From positions 1 to 6,444 of the forward strand of contig JADDPV010000200.1 in NCBI GenBank assembly GCA_016781705.1: a DNA stretch of 6,444 nt. Direction: 5' to 3'. The translations under genes and the position numbers were made by a program. This DNA is from Rubrobacter sp. (GTDB taxonomy: Bacteria; Actinomycetota; Rubrobacteria; Rubrobacterales; Rubrobacteraceae). Under the pieces are notes generated by a model that worked only from the letters and a program-made list of their open reading frames with translations, was not told where the DNA came from and made no database searches. Shown one piece after another: positions 1 through 6,337 of this stretch (positions are counted from its first letter, which is position 1; each line of letters opens with the position of its first letter).

Positions 1-1
1 C

Positions 2-306
2 CGGGTCGGTGTGATTCAGCATGGGAAGCTCGTCGCCCAGGGGACGCTAGCCGAGTTGCGGGGCCGCCAAGGGCTCCTTGTTCGCGCCAAACCTTTAGAA
101 GACTCGGCACGCGTCGCGGCCCGGCTCGACGGCGTGGAGGAGGCGCGGGTAGACGGGGCCATGCTCCGGCTGATCGTGATTCGTCTCGTGCGGCGGAGAT
201 CAACCGCGCGCTCGTCTCGGCGGGGCTGGAGGTGAGCGAGCTCCGGCCCGCGGAGCAGTCGCTCGAAGAGGTGTTTTTGGAGCTGACCGGCGGGGAGACG
301 GTCTGA
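2..306 (+). pseudogene. ABC transporter ATP-binding protein, C-terminal part, frameshifted
   Basis: This is the tail of an ABC-type ATPase, the cytoplasmic subunit that would power the permease encoded next. The Walker A, signature and Walker B motifs lie upstream of the window. What is visible is the segment after the H-loop, reading RVGVIQHGKLVAQGTLAEL, typical of the end of the nucleotide-binding domain, then a small C-terminal domain. The first frame is open from position 2 to a TGA at 233-235. From about 178 homology continues one frame back, as DSSRAAEINRALV and then SLEEVFLELTGGE, a very common ending of drug- or copper-exporter-like ATPases, to a TGA at 304-306. One base appears to have been lost near 175-180, for example a G from GTGGAT. 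The result is either a truncated protein with about 18 unrelated C-terminal residues or a sequencing error. The identification as an ABC ATPase is strong; its substrate is unknown. Confidence 0.85.
292..297 (+). promoter_or_regulatory. Ribosome binding site of the ABC permease
   Basis: GGGGAG lies 8 bases before the ATG at 306 and inside the end of the ATPase reading frame. With the TGATG stop/start overlap it supports translational coupling of the two subunits and fixes the permease start. Confidence 0.6.
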
Positions 307-1172
307 TGTGGGCGAGCTTCGCGGCGGAGCTGTTGAAGATCCGCAAACGGCCGGCGACCTGGATCCTGGCTCTCGTCTGGATCGTCATCGTGTTGCTCTT
401 TGGCTACCTCCTCACCTACTGGTTCGTCGCCAACTCGTCTAAGCCATCTGAGGACGTCCCGGCCGAGGTCAGGGCCCAGGGGGAGGCGATCAACGAGGCG
501 CAACTGGAGGCCCTGCTCCCGGAGAACCTGCTGAGGAACCTGCTTGGCGGCGGGATCTTCGACATCGGGGCGGCTATCGTCCTGATCCTGGGTGCGCTCT
601 GCGCCGGCAGCGAGTACGGCTGGGGGACGCTGAAGACCGTCCTGAGCCAGCGCCCCGGCAAGCTCGCCGTGCTCTTGGGGAAGCTCCTGGCACTGGGGAT
701 CTTCCTCGTCTTCTTCGTGGTCTTGGGGCTCGCCGCCGGCGCGCTGAGCAGCCTTCTCGTGGCCTGGCTGGAGGAGACAGCCGTCGCCTGGCCGTCCCCG
801 TGGGACGCGCTGCGCGGAGTGGGCATCGGCTCCCTCGTCTTCGCGGTCTGGGGCGCTTTCGGCTTCGCACTGGCCGTGCTCTTCAGGGGTACGCCGCTCG
901 CCATCGGGCTTGGGCTGGCGTGGGCGTTGGCGGTCGAGAATACCATAGCGGCCCTCCCCATCGAGAGCGACGCCTACGAGAGCTTCCGCAAGGTCACGCT
1001 CGGGGAGAACACGGGCGGCGCCTCGGGCTACTTTGGTTCCCCCTTCCCCGAGGAGTTCGACGTTCCGGAGCCGCTCGTCGAGCCCGAGCGGGCCGTCATC
1101 GCGCTCGTCGCCTACACCGCCGCCTTCGTCCTGCTAGCCACGCTCTTCTTCCTGAGGCGAGACGTAACATAG
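306..1172 (+). CDS. ABC-2 type transporter permease subunit
   Basis: This is a 288-residue integral membrane subunit of an ABC exporter. About six hydrophobic segments are visible, near residues 19-41, 84-101, 121-151, 172-193, 197-217 and 263-283. Between segments 2 and 3 is the motif SEYGWGTLKTVLSQRPGK (residues 102-119), the cytoplasmic coupling-helix signature of ABC-2 permeases of the NosY/BcrB kind. The N-terminal LLKIRKRPATW is also typical of these proteins. A larger extracytoplasmic loop (about 43-83) follows the first helix and another (about 218-262) precedes the last. The ATG overlaps the ATPase stop codon as TGATG, so the two genes form an operon. The frame is intact although the ATPase partner is frameshifted. 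The substrate cannot be told from sequence. The gene ends 14 bases from the end of the convergent nadE, with no terminator hairpin seen between them. Confidence 0.9.
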   Translation: MWASFAAELLKIRKRPATWILALVWIVIVLLFGYLLTYWFVANSSKPSEDVPAEVRAQGEAINEAQLEALLPENLLRNLLGGGIFDIGAAIVLILGALCAGSEYGWGTLKTVLSQRPGKLAVLLGKLLALGIFLVFFVVLGLAAGALSSLLVAWLEETAVAWPSPWDALRGVGIGSLVFAVWGAFGFALAVLFRGTPLAIGLGLAWALAVENTIAALPIESDAYESFRKVTLGENTGGASGYFGSPFPEEFDVPEPLVEPERAVIALVAYTAAFVLLATLFFLRRDVT

Positions 1173-1186
1173 TTTGCTAAAGGTCG

Positions 1187-2956
1187 CTAAGAGCGCCCGT
1201 CGCGCCGCTCCCCCCGAGGCTCGCCCTGGCGCTCGCGGTAGCGGTTGGTGATGGGCATGCGGCGGTCGCGCCCGAAGGAGCGGGCGGTTACCTTGATGCC
1301 GGTCGGGGCCTGGCGGCGCTTGTACTCTGCGGCGTCCACGAGCTTCACCGCGTGCCTGACGTCCTCCTCGTCGAAGCCAGCGGCCACGATCTCGCCCACC
1401 CCCTTGTCTTCCTCGATGTACGCCTCGAGGATGGGGTCGAGCACGTCGTAGGGCGGCAACGAGTCCGCGTCGCGCTGGTCCTCCCGGAGCTCCGCCGAGG
1501 GCTCTTTGGTCAGGACCGACTCGGGGATGACCTCGCGGCCTTCCACTTCGTTGATGTGCCGGCAGATGCGGTAGACGAGCGTCTTGGGGACGTCCCGGAT
1601 CACGGAGAACCCCCCCGCGGTGTCGCCGTACAGCGTGGAGTACCCGACGCTCATCTCGCTCTTGTTGCCGGTGCTGAGAACGATCCAGCCGAACTTGTTG
1701 GAGAGCGCCATGAGGATGTTCCCGCGGATCCTGGACTGGATGTTCTCCTCCGTAACGTCCTCTTTTAGCCCCTCGAACGCTCCCTCCAACATCTCCCGGT
1801 ACGCGTCGAAGGCCGGGCCGATGGGGATGACCTGGGTGTCTATCCCGAGGTTATTGGCGAGCGCGGCGGCGTCGGTGTTGCTCAGCTCGGAGGTGTAGCG
1901 GCTGGGCATGAGGACGCCGGTGACGTTTTCCGGCCCGAGGGCGCGGGCGGCGACAGCCGCGGCAAACGAGGAATCTATGCCGCCGGAGAGCCCGAGTACG
2001 GCCCGCGAGAAGCCGTTCTTGCGGAAGTAGTCCCCAAGGCCCAGGCACAGCGCGCTCAGCACCTCGCCCTCTTCGGAGAGCGCGGGCTCCCGCCGCGGCT
2101 CACCGCCGGTCCTGCCCCAGGTCCGACCGTTTGGGTTGTGTCCGGCGGTGGGGACCTCGATGACTTCGGGGGGACGGTCGGGGTTCTCCTTGCGGGGACG
2201 GGGGTCGTGGAGGCGGTGGACGAGGGCCTCTTCGGCGTCGAGGTCCACGAGGAGGAGGTCTTCCTCGAACTGCTTCGCGCGGGCGATGACCCGGCCCTCG
2301 GGGTCGAAGGCCGCCGAGCGGCCGTCGAAGACCAGCTCGTCTTGGCCGCCGACCAGGTTGCAGAAGAGCACGTAGCAGCCGTGATCCGAGGCGCGGACAC
2401 CGAGCATCCTCTCGCGCGAGTGGCCCTTGAGGCGGTGGTACGGCGAGGCGGAGACGTTCAACAGCACGCTCGCCCCGCTCAGGGCTTGGTCCCGCGCCGG
2501 GCCGCCCGGGTACCACATGTCCTCGCAGACGTTGACGCCGACCAGGGCGCCGTCGAGCCGGAGGACGGGCGCGCCCTCGCCCTCGCGGAAGTAACGGTTC
2601 TCGTCGAAGACGCCGTAGTTGGGCAGGTAACGCTTGTGATAGCGGTAGAGGACCTCACCGCCCGTGATTATCGCGCAACCGTTGTACAGGTCGCCATCGA
2701 GGTCCACGAACCCGACCGCCACCACTACGCCCTCGGGCACGCTACCCGCGAACTCGTTTAGCGCGCCGAGGTTCTCCTGTATGAAGCTCGGGCGTAGCAG
2801 AAGGTCCTCGGGCGGGTAGCCGGTAATCGTCAGTTCCGGGAAGGCGACGAGGTCGGCGCCGCCTTCCAACGCCCGGTCGAGGGCTTTGGCCGCCCTCCCG
2901 GCGTTCCCCCACACATCGCCGACGACGGTGTCTATCTGGGCCAGCGCAACTCTCAT
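1187..2956 (-). CDS. nadE: Glutamine-dependent NAD+ synthetase
   Basis: This cytoplasmic enzyme makes the last step of NAD+ biosynthesis: it amidates deamido-NAD+ using ATP and ammonia released from glutamine. The 589 residues form two domains. The N-terminal nitrilase-type glutaminase (about 1-270) has its catalytic triad in view: Glu41 in FPELTITGYPPEDLL, Lys108 in YHKRYLPNYGVFDE and Cys144 in VNVCEDMWYP. The C-terminal synthetase (about 295-575) has the PP-loop LGLSGGIDSS (SGGIDS at 324-329), STGNKSE (428-434) and YSTLYGDTAGGFSVIRDVPK. Both active sites look complete. The length matches the short Thermotoga-type enzyme rather than the roughly 680-residue mycobacterial form. The ATG at 2956 begins exactly at the first nitrilase strand (MRVALAQ), and the promoter position agrees with it. 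The last 20 or so residues are Arg/Glu/Gly-rich and probably disordered. The gene is monocistronic here, convergent with the ABC permease and divergent from the DUF1206 relic. Confidence 0.97.
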   Translation of the reverse strand: MRVALAQIDTVVGDVWGNAGRAAKALDRALEGGADLVAFPELTITGYPPEDLLLRPSFIQENLGALNEFAGSVPEGVVVAVGFVDLDGDLYNGCAIITGGEVLYRYHKRYLPNYGVFDENRYFREGEGAPVLRLDGALVGVNVCEDMWYPGGPARDQALSGASVLLNVSASPYHRLKGHSRERMLGVRASDHGCYVLFCNLVGGQDELVFDGRSAAFDPEGRVIARAKQFEEDLLLVDLDAEEALVHRLHDPRPRKENPDRPPEVIEVPTAGHNPNGRTWGRTGGEPRREPALSEEGEVLSALCLGLGDYFRKNGFSRAVLGLSGGIDSSFAAAVAARALGPENVTGVLMPSRYTSELSNTDAAALANNLGIDTQVIPIGPAFDAYREMLEGAFEGLKEDVTEENIQSRIRGNILMALSNKFGWIVLSTGNKSEMSVGYSTLYGDTAGGFSVIRDVPKTLVYRICRHINEVEGREVIPESVLTKEPSAELREDQRDADSLPPYDVLDPILEAYIEEDKGVGEIVAAGFDEEDVRHAVKLVDAAEYKRRQAPTGIKVTARSFGRDRRMPITNRYRERQGEPRGERRDGRS

Positions 2957-2962
2957 GCCGTG

Positions 2963-2993
2963 ATTATAACTTGCCGGCCACCGGCTCTCTCAA
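2963..2993 (-). promoter_or_regulatory. nadE promoter, probably giving a leaderless mRNA
   Basis: On the minus strand a perfect TATAAT (2963-2968) lies 19 bases from TTGAGA (2988-2993), which matches the -35 consensus in five of six bases. Only six bases (CACGGC) separate the -10 box from the nadE ATG, so transcription should start at or next to the A of the start codon. No Shine-Dalgarno sequence fits in that space. The 19-base spacer is slightly long. The site is seen directly; leaderless translation is an inference. Confidence 0.7.
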
Positions 2994-3026
2994 GGATAGG
3001 GAGTCCGTCGCGCATGTAGGGTACGA

Positions 3027-3880
3027 GTGGTTGGGGGAAGGGGGCGGGTAGCGCGGAGCGGCTCGGCGGGCGGCGGGGAGGAGGAAGGCGAGCCCATGGA
3101 TCGAACGTGCGGCGCACCTGGGCTACGCGACCAACGGGGGCGTCTACCTGGTGATCGGGATGCTGGCGGCGCGGGGGTGTTCAGGGCCGGCGGTAAGACG
3201 GCCGACTAAGGAGGCGTCCTGCAATCCATCCTGGCGGCCCCTTTCGGGAGGGTCCTGCTCGGCGTGGTCGCCGCCGGGCTCACGGAGCATGCGATCTGGC
3301 TGTTCATCCAGGCCACTTTGGACACGAGAACAAAGGAACGGACGCGAAGGAGATCGGGAGCTACTTCGGCAACACCCTGAGCGGCCGGATCCAGGCGTTC
3401 CTGACCTTCAGCGCCGAAGCGCTGGCGCTGGGCTCGGGCGGGAGCGGCGACTCGCCAGCTGACTGGACGGCGAGCCCGATAACCTAGCCCTTCGGCTGCA
3501 CACCGGCTGTGGCGATAGGTGCCGAGATCGTCGCCGCGGGACTCTACCAATTCTACAAGGCGTACGAGACGGACTTCCGGGAGGGGCTGAAGCGAGGTGA
3601 GATGAGCACCCGAGCGCGGACGTGGGTGACACGCGCCGGATGCCTCGGCTACTCCGCGCGGGGCATGATCTTCACCATCATAGGCGTCTTCCTCGCGCAG
3701 GTGGCCCTGACGCCCGACCCGCAGAAAGCTCGCGGCATAGGCGGCACACTCGCGCCCCTGGCCGAACAATCTTCTGGCCCGTACCTCCTCTTCGCCACGC
3801 TCGGGCTCGTTGCCTACGGCGTCTACCGTACGTTCGTGAATTCTTATGCATCATCATATCGAGTCGGCGCGAACGGCTGA
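3027..3880 (+). pseudogene. DUF1206 family membrane protein, decayed
   Basis: DUF1206 proteins are bacterial membrane proteins of unknown function built from three repeats of two helices each. All three repeats can be read here, but in different frames. Repeat 1 starts WIERAAHLGYATNGGVY (frame of 3097) and continues, after a slip in the G run 3173-3177, as GVFRAGGKTAD, a TAA (3207-3209), then GGVLQSILAAPFGRVLLG. A second shift near 3326 leads into ENKGTDAKEIGSYFG and repeat 2, which is cut by a TAG (3485-3487) and resumes through AGLYQFYKAYETDF. Repeat 3 (TRAGCLGYSARGMIF to LVAYGVY) is open to 3880. A GTG at 3027, preceded by TAGGGT (3017-3022), is the best candidate for the original start and needs one more shift near 3096; this start is uncertain. 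Two stops plus two or three frameshifts make a full product impossible. A fragment from GTG 3509 (123 residues) could in principle still be made. Confidence 0.85.
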
Positions 3881-3966
3881 GAAGACACGCTGAAGCCGCC
3901 ACGATAGACGATCACCCGCGACCAACTCCCGTAACGCTCCCGCGCCAGAGCACGCGCGGTCTGGGA

Positions 3967-3972
3967 TAGAAT
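3967..3972 (+). promoter_or_regulatory. Putative -10 box for the gene at 3980
   Basis: TAGAAT matches the -10 consensus in five of six bases and ends 7 bases before the GTG at 3980, where a transcription start is expected. No Shine-Dalgarno sequence is present before the GTG. No convincing -35 hexamer is seen 16-18 bases upstream. The geometry copies that of the nadE promoter and supports the GTG start. Confidence 0.45.
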
Positions 3973-3979
3973 CCCTGGC

Positions 3980-4486
3980 GTGAACCACGGGGAAGACGAA
4001 CCGTATGGCGCAGGGGATCCGACACTAACGTCTGGTCCGCCGCCCCCCCTGCGCGCCGCCGCGCTGGCAGCCGAGATGCTGCAGGAAGCCTGGGCAGGGG
4101 TGTCCGGCGACGCCCTGCGCGCCGAGGTAGTCCGGGATCTGGTGGGTGCGCTGAGGGAGGAGATCGAGGCTCTGGCCGGTCTTGCGGGCGGGACCGAACC
4201 CGCCGACGCCCTGGTGGACGGGGCATTGCAGGCGGCGGACGTGGCGAACCTGGCGGCCTCGTCGCTCGCGGAGCTCCCCACGAAGGCCACAGCGGCGGAG
4301 GCCGCCGGCGCCGCACACCTGGCCGCCGGGGCCACGCACGCTCTGATTGCCCTCGCCGAGGTCTCTTGCGCCGTCACCCTGGACGGAGAGCACGCGGAAC
4401 ACGCGCTCAAGGACGCCCGCTCAGCCCGGTGGAGGGCCAGCTTCGCGGTTCGGCAGACAAACGAGTACGCAGGGATCGAAGGCTAG
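3980..4486 (+). CDS. Ala-rich helical hypothetical protein
   Basis: I do not recognise this 168-residue protein. The first 25 residues are Gly/Pro/acid-rich and probably disordered (MNHGEDEPYG and a PPPP run at 20-23). The rest reads as long amphipathic helices: about 26-65, 72-95, 100-130 and 138-160. It is about one quarter alanine (44 of 168), with no membrane segment, no signal peptide and a single cysteine. The pattern suggests a soluble helical bundle. It starts with GTG at 3980, directly behind a TAGAAT box, so the mRNA is probably leaderless. Its TAG stop (4484-4486) overlaps the stop codon of the convergent Nudix gene. The frame is intact between two decayed genes, and its third codon positions look as GC-rich as those of its neighbours, which suggests a resident gene under selection. 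A competing long minus-strand frame over the same region lacks any recognisable content. Confidence 0.65.
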   Translation: MNHGEDEPYGAGDPTLTSGPPPPLRAAALAAEMLQEAWAGVSGDALRAEVVRDLVGALREEIEALAGLAGGTEPADALVDGALQAADVANLAASSLAELPTKATAAEAAGAAHLAAGATHALIALAEVSCAVTLDGEHAEHALKDARSARWRASFAVRQTNEYAGIEG

Positions 4487-5109
4487 AAGAGGATGCCGGG
4501 GCTCGCGCCGACCAGGACATCGCGCGCAGCCCGCGCGACCTGCGACAGGTAATCGTCCTCCTCGGGAACGAAGTCGGAGGGGCGCGCCCGGTAGGTTTTC
4601 GCACCTCCATCTGTGCTCCATTCCTCGGCGAGGACTTCGATCCCCTCGCTCAATGCCTCCACGTCTTCGAGCCGGAGGCGCACCACGGCGGCGACCTCTT
4701 CTCTCTGGAAACGCAGGTCTCCGGGCGAGAGCCCGCGCACGAGCAAGAACACCTCCTGGAACTCGCGGTCGAGGCCGGCGTCCGGTATCTCGCGTTCGAT
4801 CTTGCGCGTCCCGAGCGGCACCAATTCCTCGGGCCGCACCGAAATCCCCAACTCCTCCTCGACCTCCCGCAGCCCATCGAGGGTCCTCTCTCCGGCGCGC
4901 AGGTGCCCGGCGGCGGTCACGTCGAGCATCCCCGGCCACGTCTCCTTCCCGGCGGCGCGCCGCTGCACGAGAAGGTACGGTCCATCAGGTTCCACGATCC
5001 AGCAGTGGAAACACTTGTGCCATAATCCGAGCCGGTGCGCCTCGCTCTTGAGGGCGACCTCGCCGGTCCCCCTGCCCGCCCTGTCGAGCACGTCGAGCAT
5101 CTCGTCCAC
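4483..5109 (-). CDS. Nudix hydrolase family protein
   Basis: This 208-residue cytoplasmic enzyme should hydrolyse a nucleoside diphosphate linked to another group, X; the substrate cannot be predicted. It resembles the subgroup close to isopentenyl-diphosphate isomerase and E. coli YfcD, through EAHRLGLWHKCFHCW (23-37), LLVQRRAAGKETWPGMLDV (46-64) and AAGH. The Nudix box is GHLRAGERTLDGLREVEEE (68-86) plus LGI (87-89), with the metal-binding REVEEE at 81-86. The spacing between Glu74 and Arg81 is six residues rather than the canonical seven. The C-terminal part carries EFQEVFLLV (about 118-126) and an acidic region. GTG at 5109 is the chosen start because it follows a possible -10 box; ATG at 5100, three codons on, is the alternative, with no clear ribosome binding site for either. 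The gene is convergent and interlocked with the Ala-rich protein gene. An IS630 relic begins 25 bases upstream. Confidence 0.9.
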   Translation of the reverse strand: MDEMLDVLDRAGRGTGEVALKSEAHRLGLWHKCFHCWIVEPDGPYLLVQRRAAGKETWPGMLDVTAAGHLRAGERTLDGLREVEEELGISVRPEELVPLGTRKIEREIPDAGLDREFQEVFLLVRGLSPGDLRFQREEVAAVVRLRLEDVEALSEGIEVLAEEWSTDGGAKTYRARPSDFVPEEDDYLSQVARAARDVLVGASPGILF

Positions 5110-5115
5110 GGGTGC

Positions 5116-5121
5116 AGGGTA
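5116..5121 (-). promoter_or_regulatory. Possible -10 box of the Nudix gene
   Basis: The minus strand reads TACCCT, fitting the loose actinobacterial TANNNT pattern, six bases before the GTG at 5109. The corresponding -35 position (about 5139-5145) falls inside the IS630 relic and shows only a poor match (CTGATC or TGATCG). The call rests mainly on spacing. Confidence 0.25.
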
Positions 5122-5133
5122 GCATTCCAGCTA

Positions 5134-5146
5134 GTGCACGATCAGG
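5134..5146 (+). repeat. Left terminal inverted repeat of the IS630 relic
   Basis: GTGCACGATCAGG follows the TA at 5132-5133 and matches the reverse complement of 6323-6335 in 8 of 13 positions, including the block TCAGG. It overlaps the transposase stop codon (5142-5144). Confidence 0.45.
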
Positions 5147-6289
5147 CGACCTCCCGGGGAATGGATAGATGCTCGTAATGCGGGCAACCGAAAACCCGGC
5201 AAACCCTCTCGGCAAGCTCGTAGGCGCCGAGCAACCTCTCGAGCTCGACCACCTTGCGCTTGCCGTGGACCCACTTCTTGGGCTCTATGGCGTTCAGCCA
5301 CGGGCTCTGCTTGGGCAACAAACAGCTTACGATCCTCACTCCAGCTTCGCTGCCGCTCTCTTTGACCTCACGCGGTTATGTTTCCCGAGCCAGCGCCTGA
5401 CCTCCTTGGAGATGTGCCAACTGGCGTTGTCCCAGATGAGGAGCAGGACCTTCCTGCCGAGAGCTTCGAGCTTCTCGCAACTCCTCCACTGGAGAAATCG
5501 GGTCGTTATCCCACTGACGGGCCCACCATCCACAAACCTTATCCACGTCTGGTCACAAGCTCTGGCAGATAGAGCCCGTAACAGGAGAGGGCCTTCGGAT
5601 CGGGATCGTCTTTTTCGACCGACACTTTTGGAAGAGGCGCATCGGCTTTCCTTCCTCGGCCCAGAGCTACTCAGGGTAGGCAAGGCCAGCCCCGGCTCCA
5701 CCAGCACTCGTCCTCGAAACCCACTGCCCACTCGGAATCGGCCTCGGCTATCGTCATCAGTCGGTCGCGGCGTCTTTTTTCTTTCATACAGGGGATCGGG
5801 AGAGGTGATCCACCGCTTGGCTCTCTGCCAGCGCACTCCGAGGAGGCGCGCCAAAGTAGCCTGGATCGTCTCGCCCGAGGCCCGCCTTTAGACGAGCCCC
5901 TCCTCGAAGCTCACCTCGGGGCGGCCATCTCTAGCGTCCAGAGACTACTATCCCTGCCAAACTCCCTCGGAAAGCGGTGGAGCATCTCCCTCATGGCCTC
6001 GGCGCTACTCTCGTCGCGAAGGCGGCACGGGTCTCCGCTTGGGGCGCGAGGAGCCCGGCTGCAGAGCATCCAGGCCCCTCTCGTTGAAGTCGTCGTGGAT
6101 GGCGTTGCCAGCCGTCTGGGAGTCGCATCCCAAACTCCGGGCTATCCTCCTGGGCGGGGACTCTGCGCGAGAGCTCGCCAGAAGTATCTGGCTCCGGCGC
6201 AGAACAAAGGCGTCTTTGGAGCGCAGCCCGGCGGCAAGAACCTCGCGCTCCTCTTGTGACAACGAACGTACGAAGATTGGAGGTTTCAT
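5142..6289 (-). pseudogene. IS630-family DDE transposase, multiply frameshifted
   Basis: This enzyme would cut and join the ends of its IS. Reading down the minus strand from ATG 6289, the N-terminal helix-turn-helix part is intact for 94 residues (SQEEREVLAAGLRSKD, then RRIARSLGCDSQTAGNAI). After that the protein is recovered only by changing frame: AEAMREMLHRFPREFGRDSS (near 6000), EVSFEEGLV followed by TAA (5888-5890), VRWQRAKRWITSPDPLYERK (near 5830), AVGFEDECWWSR (near 5720), WAEEGKPMRLFQK (from 5663), KDDPDPKALSCYGLYLPEL (near 5610), DQTWIRFVDGGPVSGITTRF (near 5540), LLLIWDNASWHISKEV (near 5440), then LLPKQSPWLNAIEPKKW and on to a TGA at 5142-5144. The three catalytic residues remain readable: Asp at 5710-5712, Asp of WDN at 5429-5431 and Glu of NAIE at 5283-5285. 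At least eight frameshifts and one in-frame stop rule out an active product. Confidence 0.92.
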
Positions 6290-6296
6290 GACGACC

Positions 6297-6302
6297 GCTA
6301 TA
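6297..6302 (-). promoter_or_regulatory. Possible -10 box of the transposase gene
   Basis: TATAGC on the minus strand lies seven bases before the transposase ATG (6289), within the AT-rich stretch 6297-6322 near the IS end. No clear -35 element and no ribosome binding site are seen. The arrangement is again compatible with a leaderless message. It is a weak call based on four of six bases and spacing. Confidence 0.25.
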
Positions 6303-6322
6303 GCTCATCACACACAATATAT

Positions 6323-6335
6323 CCTGAAGATCTAC
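6323..6335 (-). repeat. Right terminal inverted repeat of the IS630 relic
   Basis: Read on the minus strand this is GTAGATCTTCAGG, the imperfect partner of 5134-5146. It is followed outward by TA (6336-6337) within CTAG. Confidence 0.45.
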
Positions 6336-6337
6336 TA

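Larger units (their letters stand above)
5134..6335 (-). mobile_element. Decayed IS630-family insertion sequence
   Basis: This is an insertion sequence relic of about 1.2 kb, the usual size for IS630. It holds one transposase reading frame on the minus strand, wrecked by frameshifts. Both edges carry CTAG (5131-5134 and 6335-6338). IS630 inserts at CTAG and duplicates the central TA, so the duplicated TAs would be 5132-5133 and 6336-6337. Just inside them the ends are imperfect inverted repeats, GTGCACGATCAGG and (reverse complement) GTAGATCTTCAGG, with 8 of 13 positions equal. The boundaries are inferred from these features. The element cannot move by itself. Confidence 0.7.

Noticed and set aside
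416..961. A 181-codon minus-strand open frame over the ABC permease
   Set aside because: It is antisense to a clear membrane protein gene, and its Ser/Pro/Ala/Arg-rich sequence is the mirror of hydrophobic codons.
1173..1186. Terminator between the permease and nadE
   Set aside because: The 14-base gap has two GCTAA copies nearby but no hairpin or T run.
2138..2761. A 207-codon plus-strand open frame over nadE
   Set aside because: It lies opposite strongly conserved nadE codons and has the Val/Ala/Glu/Arg-rich make-up typical of antisense frames in GC-rich genes; no recognisable motif.
3874..3898. CGGCT/AGCCG hairpin after the DUF1206 relic as a terminator
   Set aside because: The stem is only five pairs with a 15-base loop and has no T run, so it is not distinguishable from chance.
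3844..4410. A 188-codon minus-strand open frame over the Ala-rich protein
   Set aside because: It runs from the DUF1206 relic into the other gene and consists of Ser/Ala/Arg repeats typical of a shadow frame. The plus-strand frame has a -10 box and a sensible helical pattern.
4347..5122. Long plus-strand open frames over the Nudix gene
   Set aside because: They are antisense to a complete Nudix domain with its catalytic box and are Arg/Ser/Pro-rich without motifs.
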